Translations under genes and position numbers: made by a program
Source of the DNA: Planctomycetota bacterium
Lineage (GTDB): Bacteria; Planctomycetota; GCA-002687715
Assembly (NCBI GenBank): GCA_002687715.1
Contig: NZBC01000088.1
Coordinates: 1-46,200 of the forward strand
Reading direction: 5' to 3'
Length of the DNA stretch: 46,200 nt
Part shown: in pieces, positions 10,207-19,596 of the stretch
How the letters are laid out: the number at the start of each line of letters is the position of its first letter
Position numbering within the stretch: the stretch's first letter is position 1
Notes under the pieces: generated by a model
What the model saw: only the letters and a program-made list of their open reading frames with translations
Database searches by the model: none
Told to the model about the DNA's origin: nothing

Positions 10207-10926
10207 TCACGACTTCGGACCCGCGGAGCGCCGCGGGCGGTTCCAGATCACGACCTGGGTCCGGCGCCACAGGTAGGGGTTGGGGATGACGAGGATGTGA
10301 ACCAGCCGCGTGAACGGGAACACCGCGATCAGCAGGAACGCGCTCACGATGTGGACCTGCACGAGCCAAGGCAGGCTCGCGACATACGCCACCTCTGGAT
10401 TCAGCGTCAGGAGTGACCAGAGCCATGGGCTGATGCTGGTGGCGAACCACGAGCTTCCCCAGCCGTGGCCCACGGCGACCCCGATGCCGCTCGCGATCTG
10501 CACCAGCAGCATCGCGTAGAGGATCCAGTCGGACAGGTTCGTGACCTTGCGGATCTTCGGGTTCGCCCGACGCCGCAGCACGATGTTCACCAGGCCGATC
10601 AGGGCGAGCAGCGCCATCGCGAGTCCCGTCACCTCGAGGATGAACAGGCGCAAGGGCGACGCGTTCCACCCCAGGATCGCTTGCGGCATGAAGAAGCCGA
10701 CGGCGTGGCCCGCGAGGACGAACAGGATGCCGTAGTGGAACGGCACCGAGCCCCAGAAGTGCATCCGGTTCTCGAGGAACTGGGAGGACAGGCTGGAATA
10801 CGTGAACTTCCGCTGGCGGTAGCGCTGAATGGTCACGACCAGGAACAGCACGCACGCCACGTAAGGGAGCACGGCGAAGAGGAGGATGTCGTCAAACACA
10901 TCCGGCAACGAGAGCGTCTCAGACAT
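10207..10926 (-). CDS. narI: Respiratory nitrate reductase gamma subunit NarI (cytochrome b)
   Basis: The diheme b-type membrane anchor that takes electrons from quinol and passes them to NarH. The 239-aa protein has five hydrophobic helices. The four His ligands expected for the two b hemes are visible: two in helix 2 (PFHYGILFVLAGHAVGFF) and two in helix 5 (VHIVSAFLLIAVFPFTRLVHI, first and penultimate residues). Length and spacing match the family. The start overlaps the end of narJ by 8 bp, and narK follows 37 bp after the stop. Confidence 0.95.
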   Translation of the reverse strand: MSETLSLPDVFDDILLFAVLPYVACVLFLVVTIQRYRQRKFTYSSLSSQFLENRMHFWGSVPFHYGILFVLAGHAVGFFMPQAILGWNASPLRLFILEVTGLAMALLALIGLVNIVLRRRANPKIRKVTNLSDWILYAMLLVQIASGIGVAVGHGWGSSWFATSISPWLWSLLTLNPEVAYVASLPWLVQVHIVSAFLLIAVFPFTRLVHILVIPNPYLWRRTQVVIWNRPRRSAGPKS

Positions 10927-11455
10927 CGATCGGCTCCAGGGCTTCGACGTGGGACTCGAGCACCAGCACCACCGTCTCCAAGGCGCCCCGATATGGGTTC
11001 ACCTCATCCTTGAATCCATCGCGCATCTTCCGTGCCGCCGGCAGGACGGTCGTGATGACCAGGTTGCGCGCCGCCTCCTCCGGCAAGCGGCCCAGGACCC
11101 GGAGCGCGTGGCTCATGTGATCCGGGAGCTCCGCGGTCTCCGGCACGCCGACTGTGCGCATGAGGCTGCGCATGCGCACCAGGAACGCGCCGCGGTCGTA
11201 GTTCTCGCCCCAGATCTGCCACCCGATCTCCAGTGCGCGGTCCGCGTTGTTGTCGAAGGTGTGACAGAACTTCTCCTCGAACTCGCCGGGGGCGCCATCG
11301 GCCGCCAGCGTCGCGAGATCGGCGAGGTGCGCGCCCGCCTCTGGAAGGGCTTCGGACACGTGGTGAATCGCGCGCTTGACCGCGTCGGCCGAATCCGGCC
11401 CCGGATAGGTCAGCAGCTCGGCCACCCGGTCGTGGAGTTCAGTACTGGCTCGCAT
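10919..11455 (-). CDS. narJ: Nitrate reductase assembly chaperone NarJ
   Basis: A 178-aa cytoplasmic chaperone of the TorD/NarJ family that holds apo-NarG until the molybdenum cofactor is inserted. The characteristic segment EFEEKFCHTFDNN (variant of the family's Y-V-x-x-F-D motif), an all-alpha composition and the later PDHMSHALRVLGRLP segment identify it. It lies in the canonical position between narH and narI, 3 bp after narH and overlapping narI by 8 bp. It has no role in the mature enzyme. Confidence 0.92.
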   Translation of the reverse strand: MRASTELHDRVAELLTYPGPDSADAVKRAIHHVSEALPEAGAHLADLATLAADGAPGEFEEKFCHTFDNNADRALEIGWQIWGENYDRGAFLVRMRSLMRTVGVPETAELPDHMSHALRVLGRLPEEAARNLVITTVLPAARKMRDGFKDEVNPYRGALETVVLVLESHVEALEPIDV

Positions 11456-11458
11456 CGT

Positions 11459-12946
11459 TCAAACCCTCATGGGGCCATCGCGGAACCCGAAGCCCGCGGA
11501 TTGTTTGTGTTCGTGGGGATCCTTGAGCATCTCGATGGCCTGCTCTCGCTGCATTGGCGGGACGACGACCCGTTCGTCCATCGATGCGAGTGCAGTCAGC
11601 CGGTAGATCGCGTCCGCCTCCTCCGGAGAGCACTCGGCCTCCCGCAGCGCTTGCTCGGCGATCTCTTTCGAGATGTCGCCGACGGTCAGGTGGCGGCGCC
11701 AGAGGCGAACCGACAGTTGCTTGCGCAGGGCGTATCGGACCTTGCCCGCGTTTCCCCCCGCGAAGAGCCTCGCGAGGTACTCGATGGGTGCGCGCGCCTT
11801 CTCGATGTCGGCGAAGAGCTTGTCGGTGTCGTTCGAGATGACGTTGCCGTCCACGACCGACATCACCGGCAGCAGCGGGGGAACGTAGAACAGCATGGGG
11901 AACGTTCTGAACTCGACGTGGAGCGGGAGGGCCAGGCCCCATTCCTTGACCCATCGGAAGACCGGCGACTTCTTCGCGGAGTCGATGACTGCGTCCGGAA
12001 CGCCACTGTCGCGGGCCGCCTTGATCACGTCCGGGTCGGTGGGGTCGAGGATCAGGTCGCGCTGAGCGTCCACGAGCTCGTGGTCGGGCTTGTTCGCGGT
12101 GTCGCGGATGCGGCTGGCGTCGTAGAGGACGTTGCCGAGATACCGGATGCGGCCCACGCACGAGTGGAAGCACGCGGGGGCTTCGCCGGCTTCGAGCCGC
12201 GGGAAGCAGAGGATGCACTTCTCCGACTTGCCGGTGGACCAGTTGTAGTACGTCTTCTTGTAGGGGCACGCGGAGACGCAGGCGCGCCAGGCGCGGCACC
12301 GTTCCTGGTTCACCAGGACGATCCCGTCCTCACCGCGCTTGTAGAGCGCCCCCGAGGGGCACGACGCGACGCAGCTCGGATTCAGGCAGTGGTTGCAGAT
12401 GCGGGGGAGATAGAAGAACGCCATGCGTTCGATCGCCCGCATCTGCTCCCTCTGCTCGGGGTCGAGCGCGTCGAGGTTCGGATCGTTGGCGGCGTAGATC
12501 TTCGAGCCGCCCAGGTCGTCGTCCCAGTTCGGACCCGCCTCGATATCCATCGGCTCGCCCGTGATCATCGAAACGGGGCGGGCCACGGGTTGGTCGTCAC
12601 CTTCGGGCGCGTTGAACAGCTCGTCGTAGGTGTACGTCCACGGCTCGTAGTAGTCGTCCATGCTGGGCATGGTCGGGTTGTGGAAGATGTTGGGGACGAG
12701 CTTGGTCTTGCTCGTGGACCGCAGGTCGAGGTTCTTCCCGTCGGTCTTCCAGCCGCCCTTGTAGGCGTCCTGGTCTTCCCACTTCGTCGGATAGCCCGTG
12801 CCGGGCTTGGTCTCGACGTTGTTCCACCACATGTACTCCGTGCCCTCGCGATCGGTCCACACGTTCTTGCAGGCGACGCTGCAGGTGTGGCAACCGATGC
12901 ACTTGTCGAGGTGGAAGACCATGGCGATTTGAGATCGGACGTCCAT
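11459..12946 (-). CDS. narH: Respiratory nitrate reductase beta subunit NarH
   Basis: The four-cluster iron-sulfur subunit that wires NarI to NarG. The 495-aa protein has the N-terminal CIGCHTCSVACKNVW cluster motif. A central block follows with CNHCLNPSCVASCP, then CRAWRACVSACPYKK, CILC and CFHSC. The Trp in CRAWRAC replaces a Cys, as in classical NarH, and marks the [3Fe-4S] cluster FS4. Length and order match E. coli NarH closely. The ATG at 12946 has a GGAAGGA ribosome site; narG ends 16 bp upstream. Confidence 0.95.
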   Translation of the reverse strand: MDVRSQIAMVFHLDKCIGCHTCSVACKNVWTDREGTEYMWWNNVETKPGTGYPTKWEDQDAYKGGWKTDGKNLDLRSTSKTKLVPNIFHNPTMPSMDDYYEPWTYTYDELFNAPEGDDQPVARPVSMITGEPMDIEAGPNWDDDLGGSKIYAANDPNLDALDPEQREQMRAIERMAFFYLPRICNHCLNPSCVASCPSGALYKRGEDGIVLVNQERCRAWRACVSACPYKKTYYNWSTGKSEKCILCFPRLEAGEAPACFHSCVGRIRYLGNVLYDASRIRDTANKPDHELVDAQRDLILDPTDPDVIKAARDSGVPDAVIDSAKKSPVFRWVKEWGLALPLHVEFRTFPMLFYVPPLLPVMSVVDGNVISNDTDKLFADIEKARAPIEYLARLFAGGNAGKVRYALRKQLSVRLWRRHLTVGDISKEIAEQALREAECSPEEADAIYRLTALASMDERVVVPPMQREQAIEMLKDPHEHKQSAGFGFRDGPMRV

Positions 12947-12962
12947 CAGATGTTCCTTCCGG

Positions 12963-15900
12963 CTACCAGGTCAGGTTCGGGAGCTTCCGCACGAGGATGT
13001 GGGTGTCCCGGTTGCAGCCGGTCGGACCCCAGTAGTTGAAGTGGTAGGTGAACTGGCCATACCCGCCGACCATGAGGTTCGGCTTGAGGCGCGTTCGCGT
13101 GAGACTGTTGTGGCCGCCGGCTCGTCGGTTCCCGCGCAGTGGCGACTTGGGTACGGAGTACGTGCGCTCCGGCGAGTGGTAGATGATGCAGATGCCACGC
13201 GGGATCCGGAGGCTGACGGCGGCGCGGGTGACCACGACGCCGTGGTCGTTGTGGACCTCGACCCAGTCGTTGTCGACGATGCCGAGCTGCTCGGCGTCCT
13301 TCTCGCTGATCCAGAACGGCTCGCAGCCGCGGGACAGCGTCGTCATCCGCTGGTTGTCCCCGTACGTCGAGTGGATATGCCACTTCCCGTGGGGGGTGAG
13401 GAAGTTGAGCATCAGCGTCGGTCCGTGCTCTTCGCTGAACACGAGGTCCGAGTACTGGTCGGGTTTCGGCTTCGGCTTGTAGGTCGGCAGGTGCTCGCCG
13501 AACTGGATGTAGCCCTCGTGGTCCAGGTAGAAATGCTGGCGGCCGGTGAGGGTCCGCCAGGGCACCTTGTGTTCCCGGTTGTAGGTGAACGGAGCGTACG
13601 GGCGCCCGTCGCAAACGAGCCCGGACCACATGGGGCTGTTCAGGAGCCGGCGCGGCTGGGCCTGCAGGTCCTTGTAGTTGAACCGCGTGGCGCGGGTATC
13701 GGCGGCGAGCTGGACCAGCGGGAGGCCGGTCAGCTTCTCCATGTTCTCGTAGGAGCGGTGGGCGAGCTCGCCGTTGGTCACGGTGGCGAGCCGGAGCACG
13801 AGATTCGCGGCGTCCTTCGCGTCCTCGACCGACGGATACACCTCTCCGCCCCACCTCTGGACGGGCGACGTCGCCAGCAGCTCGTCGTATTCCTTTTCGA
13901 TGGAATACGAGGTCCCGTGCGCACCCAGTCCACCCTTGCGGGGGTTCGGGCCGTACGAGCAGAACATGTCGTAGAGGTGCGCGTAGTCGCGCTCGACGGC
14001 CTTGAAGCCGGGCATCGTCTTGCCGGGAATCGGCTCGACCTCACCCTTCGTCCAGTCCGCCATGGTTGGCTGAGCGATCTCGGCCGGCGTGTCATGGGCC
14101 AGCGGCACCATGACGACGTCCCGGGTCTTGCCGGGGAGGTGCTTCTCGGCCAATCCGGAGAACGACTCGCTGATCTCCTTGAAGATGTCCCAGTCGCTCT
14201 TCGACTCCCAGCACGGCGGGACCGCCTGTGACAGCGGGTGGATGAAGCTGTGCATGTCGGTCGAGTTGAGGTCGGTCTTCTCGTACCAGGTGGCCGCGGG
14301 CAGGACGATGTCCGAGTAGAGCGCGGACGTGTCCATCCGGAAGTTGAGGTCGACGACCAGGTCCATCTTTCCGGTCGGCGCGTTCTTGAGCCACTCGACG
14401 TGCTCGACGTTCCCCTCGGCCATGTCCTGCGACACGTTGTTATGGTGCGTGCCCAGGTAGTGGTCGAGGAAGTACTCGTGGCCCTTCGCGGACGACATCA
14501 GCGCGTTGCCACGCCAGATGAACCACAGGCGGGGCCAGCATTCCTCGGCGTCGGGGCGCTCGATTGCGAACTTCACCTCGCGCTTCTTGACGCGCTCCGC
14601 GACGTGGGCCGCGATCTCGTCGTTGGTCTGGGCCCCGGCCTCCTCCGCCTCGCGAGCGAGGTCGAGCGGGTTGCGGTCGAACTGGGGATAGAAAGGGAGC
14701 CACCCGCTCCGCACCGCCCGCACGTTCGCGTCGACCGTGTGCCCCTCCGCGAGGCTGCCTTCGGGCTGGTCCTGGGGAACGGTGTGATAGTCGCGGAAGC
14801 TCTTCTCGTACCGCCACTGGTCGCTGTGGACGTAGTGCCAGCTCGGCCCGTTCTGGAGCCGTGACGGACCGAACCAGTCCTTGGCCATCGCGAGGCTGGA
14901 CCAGGACTCCATCGGGGCCAGCTTCTCCTGGCCGACGTAGTGGGCGAGGCCGCCGCCGTTGGTTCCCACGCAGCCGCAGAACATCAGCGCGTGCATGGCC
15001 GCGCGGTACATCAGGTTGGCGTGGTACCAGTGGTTGATGCCCGCACCGATGATCACGGTGCACTTACCGCCGGTGTGCTCCGCGGTGGTGGCCCACTCGC
15101 GGGCGAAGCGCAGCAGAGTCTCGCGGCTGATGCCGGTGTACTTCTCGGCCCACGCCGGGGTGTACGTCGTCTCTTCGTCGTAGGACGCGGGGTACTCGCC
15201 CTCCAGCCCGCGCGGTACGCCGTACTGGGCCATGAGCAGGTCGTACGCGGTCGCGACCCGCACCTTCGTCCCGTCGGCGAGTTCGATCACGCGGGTCGGG
15301 ACGCCACGGGCCGTGGTCCGGCCTTCCGCGAAGTCGTCGAGGACGACCTGGACGACGCGATCGTTGCGATCGAGGAACGTCAGCTCGGCGTCGATCGGGC
15401 TGCCGTCCTTGCCGTCCTTGGGCAGCAGGTTCCACTGGCCCTTCTTCCCCTGCCAACGGTGGCCGGAGCTCCCCATCGGCATCTTGGGCCGATCGTCACC
15501 CTGGTCCCACTGCAGGAACTTCCAGTCGCCGTTCTCCTCGTCCGCGTAGCCGTCGAGGCGGCCGGCGCGGAGGAGCTGTCCGGCCTTCCAGCCGCTCTCG
15601 GTCTCCTGGAGCTCGACGAGGAACGGAGCGTCCGTGAAGTCACGGGTGTACTCGAGGAACGCCGGCGTCTGTTTCTCGTGGTGGAACTCCTTCAGGATGA
15701 CGTGGTTCACGGCCATCCACCACGCGCCGTCCTGGCCGGCGTTGAGGGCGATCCACTCGTCCGCGTACTTCGAGACCTGGCTGAAGTCCGGCGAGAACAC
15801 GACCATCTTGGTGCCGTTGTGCCGGGCTTCGGACGCGAAGTGCACGTCCGGAGTGCGGGTCATGTTCAGGTTGGCGCCCATGACCGCGAGGAACTTCGCG

Positions 15901-16601
15901 TTGTACCAGTCGGCCGATTCGTTGACGTCGGTCTGCTCGCCCCACGTCTCGGGCGACGCGTTGGGAAGGTCGCAGTACCAGTCATAGAACGACAGGTTGA
16001 CCCCACCCATGAGCTGGAGCATCCGCGAGCCCGCGGCGTAGCTGAGCATGGACATCGCCGGGATCGGGGAGAACCCGGTGATCCGGTCCGGCCCGTGTTC
16101 CTGGATCGTGTGCACGGCGGAGGCTGCGATGATCTCCTTGACCGTGTCCCAGCTCGTCCGCCGGAGTCCGCCCTTCCCGCGCGCCCTCTGATACCGCGAC
16201 CGTTTGTCCGGGTCGGCCATCAACGCCCGCCATGCGTAGACGGGGTCGCCGTGGGCTGCCTTCGCCTCCATCCAGAGATCGAGGAGGGCTCCGCGGATGT
16301 ACGGGTACTTCACCCGAAGCGGGCTGTAGAGGTACCAGGAGTACGAGATGCCGCGCTGGCACCCTCGCGGTTCGTAACCCGGAATGCCCGCGCAGAGCTC
16401 GGGGTAGTCGAGCGCCTGCATCTCCCAGGTGACGATTCCGTCCTTGACGTGGATGTCCCAGGAGCAACCGCCGGTGCAGTTGACGCCGTGGGTGCTACGC
16501 ACCACCCGGTCGTGCTGCCACCGATTCCGGTAGAACTCTTCCCAGGCCCGAGTGTTCGGTTCGACGGTGTCGACGATGTACGGATTCTTGCCGTCAGACA
16601 T
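12963..16601 (-). CDS. narG: Respiratory nitrate reductase alpha subunit NarG (molybdopterin)
   Basis: The catalytic Mo-bisMGD subunit, 1212 aa, reducing nitrate to nitrite (or possibly the reverse in vivo). Near residue 50 the cluster FS0 ligands appear as [12 protein letters not shown] followed by a Cys in RGCQRG, with His as first ligand as in NarG. The molybdenum-ligating Asp lies in [18 protein letters not shown]. No twin-arginine signal precedes it, so the enzyme should face the cytoplasm, unlike periplasmic Nar/Nxr types. I chose the ATG at 16601, overlapping the cytochrome gene by 8 bp; the open frame extending to 16703 is the shadow of that gene's C-terminus. Sequence alone does not separate NarG from cytoplasmic-type nitrite oxidoreductase NxrA. 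Confidence 0.95.
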   Translation of the reverse strand: MSDGKNPYIVDTVEPNTRAWEEFYRNRWQHDRVVRSTHGVNCTGGCSWDIHVKDGIVTWEMQALDYPELCAGIPGYEPRGCQRGISYSWYLYSPLRVKYPYIRGALLDLWMEAKAAHGDPVYAWRALMADPDKRSRYQRARGKGGLRRTSWDTVKEIIAASAVHTIQEHGPDRITGFSPIPAMSMLSYAAGSRMLQLMGGVNLSFYDWYCDLPNASPETWGEQTDVNESADWYNAKFLAVMGANLNMTRTPDVHFASEARHNGTKMVVFSPDFSQVSKYADEWIALNAGQDGAWWMAVNHVILKEFHHEKQTPAFLEYTRDFTDAPFLVELQETESGWKAGQLLRAGRLDGYADEENGDWKFLQWDQGDDRPKMPMGSSGHRWQGKKGQWNLLPKDGKDGSPIDAELTFLDRNDRVVQVVLDDFAEGRTTARGVPTRVIELADGTKVRVATAYDLLMAQYGVPRGLEGEYPASYDEETTYTPAWAEKYTGISRETLLRFAREWATTAEHTGGKCTVIIGAGINHWYHANLMYRAAMHALMFCGCVGTNGGGLAHYVGQEKLAPMESWSSLAMAKDWFGPSRLQNGPSWHYVHSDQWRYEKSFRDYHTVPQDQPEGSLAEGHTVDANVRAVRSGWLPFYPQFDRNPLDLAREAEEAGAQTNDEIAAHVAERVKKREVKFAIERPDAEECWPRLWFIWRGNALMSSAKGHEYFLDHYLGTHHNNVSQDMAEGNVEHVEWLKNAPTGKMDLVVDLNFRMDTSALYSDIVLPAATWYEKTDLNSTDMHSFIHPLSQAVPPCWESKSDWDIFKEISESFSGLAEKHLPGKTRDVVMVPLAHDTPAEIAQPTMADWTKGEVEPIPGKTMPGFKAVERDYAHLYDMFCSYGPNPRKGGLGAHGTSYSIEKEYDELLATSPVQRWGGEVYPSVEDAKDAANLVLRLATVTNGELAHRSYENMEKLTGLPLVQLAADTRATRFNYKDLQAQPRRLLNSPMWSGLVCDGRPYAPFTYNREHKVPWRTLTGRQHFYLDHEGYIQFGEHLPTYKPKPKPDQYSDLVFSEEHGPTLMLNFLTPHGKWHIHSTYGDNQRMTTLSRGCEPFWISEKDAEQLGIVDNDWVEVHNDHGVVVTRAAVSLRIPRGICIIYHSPERTYSVPKSPLRGNRRAGGHNSLTRTRLKPNLMVGGYGQFTYHFNYWGPTGCNRDTHILVRKLPNLTW

Positions 16602-17460
16602 GGGTTCCACTCTTGTTGACCAGGGGACGCCGGACCGAGCGATAACGTCGGCGCCAGGCGAAGTCGCAGATGACGAGGAAGACGGCCGCGCCGCCGACGC
16701 CACACAGGAGGAAGGCGAGCGTCATGTCCTCGGCCTTGGCATCTCCGCTCTCCGCCACGTTCTTCAGGTAGGCCACGACCTGGAGGATCTCCTCGCCTTC
16801 CAGGCCATGGTCCTTGAACACCGGTTGCATCACGAGCGAGGGCGGAGCCGACAGCCAGGCACCGAGCGCCTTGCGGCCCTCCAGGCGGGCAAAGGCCGCG
16901 GTCAGGTCCGGTCCGAGCGTGCCGCCGCCGAGGCCGGTCAGGTCGCTGGCGGTGTGGCATGCGACGCAGGCGGGCCCGCCGCGCGTGAACGCCGTTCGTC
17001 CCAGGAACAGGTCGCGACCGGCGGTGATGTCCTCGGGGGTGAGGGGCCGATCCGGGATGGACAGTCCGGCGAACCGTGACTTCCCCTTCGGGAGCTCGGA
17101 CTCGACCTCGATCATGTCGAGGATCTTCCCGGCCATGGCGGCAGATAGGCCGGGGATCGTGGTCATGATCTGCCCCTTTGACTCCTTCAGGAGCTTCAGG
17201 GCGTAGGGGTCGCCAGCGTCGATCATGCGCTTGGGATTGCGGATGAAACGGATGAGCCATGCGCGGTCCTTGCGCTTGCTCACGTCCCGCAGATCAGGAC
17301 CCACCAGCGAGCCGCCGCCGACGGTGTGGCAGGAGATGCAGTTCGCCTTGTAGTAGCTCACCGCCTCGTCCGACACCGTGCGCTGTGCGGACGCGGAGGC
17401 GACGAAGGTGAACGTTGCGCTCAGGATCGCCAGTTTCTTGAGGGTTTGCTTCGAGATCAC
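16594..17460 (-). CDS. Diheme cytochrome c of the nitrate reductase operon (NarC-like)
   Basis: A membrane-tethered diheme cytochrome c (288 aa). A signal peptide (residues 1-25, ending SASA) precedes two cytochrome c domains with CISCH near residue 42 and CVACH near 175. Candidate axial Met residues lie in the PKRMID and LVMQP segments. A C-terminal transmembrane helix ([20 protein letters not shown]) and a basic tail place the hemes in the periplasm. The start is GTG at 17460 with GAGGA upstream. A cytochrome directly ahead of narG is seen in Thermus (narC) and in Nitrobacter-type nxr operons, where it exchanges electrons between the enzyme and periplasmic carriers. Here it could connect Nar to complex III. 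The cytochrome call is firm, the partner is inferred. Confidence 0.9.
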   Translation of the reverse strand: MISKQTLKKLAILSATFTFVASASAQRTVSDEAVSYYKANCISCHTVGGGSLVGPDLRDVSKRKDRAWLIRFIRNPKRMIDAGDPYALKLLKESKGQIMTTIPGLSAAMAGKILDMIEVESELPKGKSRFAGLSIPDRPLTPEDITAGRDLFLGRTAFTRGGPACVACHTASDLTGLGGGTLGPDLTAAFARLEGRKALGAWLSAPPSLVMQPVFKDHGLEGEEILQVVAYLKNVAESGDAKAEDMTLAFLLCGVGGAAVFLVICDFAWRRRYRSVRRPLVNKSGTHV

Positions 17461-17495
17461 GAGGAATCCTCACGGTCGGTTCGCCGGCCGAGCTG

Positions 17496-17512
17496 CAACA
17501 CGAGCCGTGTTG
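17496..17512. promoter_or_regulatory. 17-bp perfect palindrome upstream of the nar operon, candidate operator
   Basis: CAACACG-AGC-CGTGTTG: two perfect 7-bp arms with a 3-base centre, 36-52 bp upstream of the narC start and 65 bp after the hemerythrin stop. No T-run follows it on the minus strand, so it looks more like a dimeric regulator site than a terminator. It is not an FNR box (TTGAT-N4-ATCAA). The responsible regulator is unknown. Confidence 0.4.
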
Positions 17513-17576
17513 GAGTCGGAGTGATTGGGTCGAGGGCGGTTTACGGCTCTCGAGCTGCGGGCCCGGGGTCCGCGAT

Positions 17577-18230
17577 CTAGGGGAACGGGCCGCCGGGACC
17601 GTTGGTGCCCGGCGTCGATGGTGCGACATCCCCGGCACCACAGCAGTGCGGGTTCGTGCGATCGAACTCCCGCGAGTCCGAGGGGAGCTCGAGTGCGATG
17701 CGTAGCTCGTTGGGGAGCTCTTCGAGCTCCGCAATCTCACCTGGAGCGAAGGTCTCGGCTTCGAACGCGCGGAAGCTCTCGACGAGCGCTGCGTGTTCGT
17801 CTTCGGTCAGGATGGTCGCGGCCATGGGGAACAGACAGTGATCTTCCTTGCGGATGTGGTCCGCGAGGTAGGCCGCGAAACGGCGTGCGTTGCTCGCGAA
17901 AGCGGCGTGCCGCCAGCCCACCGACGGCCCCTCGAGAGCACCAGCCATGGCGGTGGTGAGGGCTCGGAGCTCGGTGTGCTCCTCACGCATGGTCGCCGTG
18001 GGGCCGACGTCGGCGTCGAACCCCTTTTTCTCCAGAGCCGGGAAGAGCTGCCCCTCTTCCTTGCTGTGGTGGCAGACATCGGCGTACCGGCGGACGAAAC
18101 GAATGACCTGGTGAGCTACGGCGACGTCGAAGTCGTCCGTTCCTGCGCGGTCCGCGAGCACTTCCAGACACTCGAGGACCTTCTCGATGATCCGATGCTC
18201 ACGAATCAGCACGTCAGTTGTGTTGGCCAT
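17577..18230 (-). CDS. Hemerythrin-like (HHE) domain protein
   Basis: A 217-aa four-helix-bundle protein expected to bind a non-haem diiron centre and sense or scavenge O2 or NO. The iron-ligand pattern is visible: His12 in LIREHRII, His plus Glu in CHHSKEEGQLFPAL, His in REEHTELR, and two His in DHIRKEDHCLFP. The core occupies residues 1-150. The tail (about 175-217) is Pro/Gly-rich, with a vicinal Cys pair in NPHCCGAG that is not part of the standard fold. It starts the minus-strand respiratory train, 116 bp ahead of the cytochrome/nar genes. Position suggests protection against nitrosative stress from nitrite reduction, like RIC/DnrN proteins, but this is inferred. Confidence 0.85.
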   Translation of the reverse strand: MANTTDVLIREHRIIEKVLECLEVLADRAGTDDFDVAVAHQVIRFVRRYADVCHHSKEEGQLFPALEKKGFDADVGPTATMREEHTELRALTTAMAGALEGPSVGWRHAAFASNARRFAAYLADHIRKEDHCLFPMAATILTEDEHAALVESFRAFEAETFAPGEIAELEELPNELRIALELPSDSREFDRTNPHCCGAGDVAPSTPGTNGPGGPFP

Positions 18231-18330
18231 GGCGAGCCATTCGCAACCTCCGTACCCATCGGCCCCGCGGCACTGAATCGTCTCGAGATGCAGTGTGACG
18301 GGCTCGGCCCGAAGCCTCCCGGTTCAATCG

Positions 18331-18346
18331 GTGGGGTTTTCCCCAC
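18331..18346. promoter_or_regulatory. GTGGGG-TTTT-CCCCAC inverted repeat between divergent genes
   Basis: A perfect 6-bp inverted repeat with a TTTT centre in the 234-bp region between the hemerythrin gene (minus) and the cysteine-synthase-like gene (plus). Its right arm CCCC can alternatively pair with a GGGG at 18353-18356. Because both flanking genes point away, it cannot terminate either; an operator or 5' leader element is the better reading. Nothing else distinctive was seen in 18231-18464. Confidence 0.25.
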
Positions 18347-18464
18347 GCAGTTGGGGAGGACTACCCGATCCCCGCGGCTACCGATGAGGCTCATGGTCTC
18401 GTTCGGAGCACGGGTGTCGCGGCGGCCGCTGCGCCGGCTCGCGGTTTGCTCTCCTCATTGCCAA

Positions 18465-19559
18465 ATGAACGTCCAGAGCGAACGCCCATCGCAGCCCGTT
18501 GTTTCCTCACTCGTGGCGCCGGTTGCGGGTGACAACCCGGTGGACCGGTTGTTGCCCCTCGTCGGCGGGACGCCGCTGATCGAGATCTCGTTTCGGTACG
18601 AGGGGCGACCGGGGCGCGTCTTTGCGAAGTACGAGGCGTTGAACTACACGGGGTCCATCAAGGACCGGATGGCGCTGCACATCCTGGCGCGCGGTTGGGA
18701 GTCGGGTGCCCTGGTCGAGGACGCCGTGATCGTCGAGGCGTCGAGCGGCAACACGGCGATCTCCTTCGCGGCTTTCGGACGCGCGCTCGGCCATCCGGTC
18801 CGGATCATGATGCCGGAGTGGATGAGCGTGGAGCGGAAAGCGCTTCTGCGGTCGATGGGGGCAGCTCTCCACGAGGTGACCGCGGACGAAGGCGGGTTTC
18901 TGGGCAGCATCGCGCAGGCGCGTGCATACGGTGCGGAGCATTCCGACGTGTTCCTACCCGAGCAGTTCACCAGCGAGGCGAACGTGCAGGCCCACGCATG
19001 CGGAACCGGGCCGGAGATCCTCGCGCAGCTCGGCGCCGAGGGGCTCGCGCCCGGTGCATTCGTGGCGGGCGTGGGGACCGGCGGAACGATCATGGGTGTC
19101 GGCCAGGCGATGCGCGCCGCGCACCCGTCCGTGCGCATCCACCCGGTCGAGCCGGCCGAGGCGCCCGTACTGTCTTGCGGCCCCAGCGACGGCCATCACC
19201 GAATCCAAGGCATCTCGGACGAGTTCATCCCGGACGTCGTCGACCTCGATGCGCTCGCCCCGCCGCTCGCGGTCTCGGACGGTGACGCGATCCTCATGGC
19301 GCAGCGGCTCTCCTGCGAGCTGGGCCTCGCCGTCGGGATCTCCTCAGGGGCGAACGTCATCGCAGCGATCCGCACTTGGAGCGACCTCGGCCCCGACGCC
19401 GTCGTCGCGACCGTGCTTCCGGACTCCAACAAGAAGTACCTCAGCACCGACCTCTTCAGGGACGAGCCAACCCGCCCCGATTACCTGACCCCTCGCGTGG
19501 AGCTGTTCGCGAGGTGGCGGGCGCTCGCTTTTGAGGCCGGGGAACGCCTGGCCCGGTGA
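18465..19559 (+). CDS. PLP-dependent cysteine synthase/cystathionine beta-synthase family enzyme
   Basis: A fold-type II PLP enzyme (364 aa) that should catalyse beta-replacement on O-acetylserine or a related substrate. The PLP Lys is Lys66 in NYTGSIKDRMA. The phosphate and substrate loops appear as VEASSGNTAIS and GVGTGGTIMGVG, and the Ser near the pyridine nitrogen as GLAVGISSGAN. It has a 35-residue N-terminal extension and a longer C-terminus than CysK/CysM (about 300-315 aa). The ATG at 18465 was chosen because the long upstream frame is the antisense shadow of the hemerythrin gene. It stands alone on the plus strand between two respiratory operons, so no pathway partner is visible. It might make cysteine for Fe-S or cytochrome assembly, but that is speculation. 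Confidence 0.88.
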   Translation: MNVQSERPSQPVVSSLVAPVAGDNPVDRLLPLVGGTPLIEISFRYEGRPGRVFAKYEALNYTGSIKDRMALHILARGWESGALVEDAVIVEASSGNTAISFAAFGRALGHPVRIMMPEWMSVERKALLRSMGAALHEVTADEGGFLGSIAQARAYGAEHSDVFLPEQFTSEANVQAHACGTGPEILAQLGAEGLAPGAFVAGVGTGGTIMGVGQAMRAAHPSVRIHPVEPAEAPVLSCGPSDGHHRIQGISDEFIPDVVDLDALAPPLAVSDGDAILMAQRLSCELGLAVGISSGANVIAAIRTWSDLGPDAVVATVLPDSNKKYLSTDLFRDEPTRPDYLTPRVELFARWRALAFEAGERLAR

Positions 19560-19596
19560 AGCCCCTGAGCTGAAGCAGGGCTCTCTCCCAGGACCA

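Noticed and set aside
12963..16703. NarG with a 34-residue N-terminal extension that might be a signal
   Set aside because: The extension is Ser/Ala/Arg shadow of the cytochrome gene's C-terminus and has no twin-arginine motif; ATG 16601 fits family N-termini.
18231..18464. FNR-type box (TTGAT-N4-ATCAA) for anaerobic control
   Set aside because: Searched by eye here and in 17461-17576 and 23807-23899; no match with more than a half-site.
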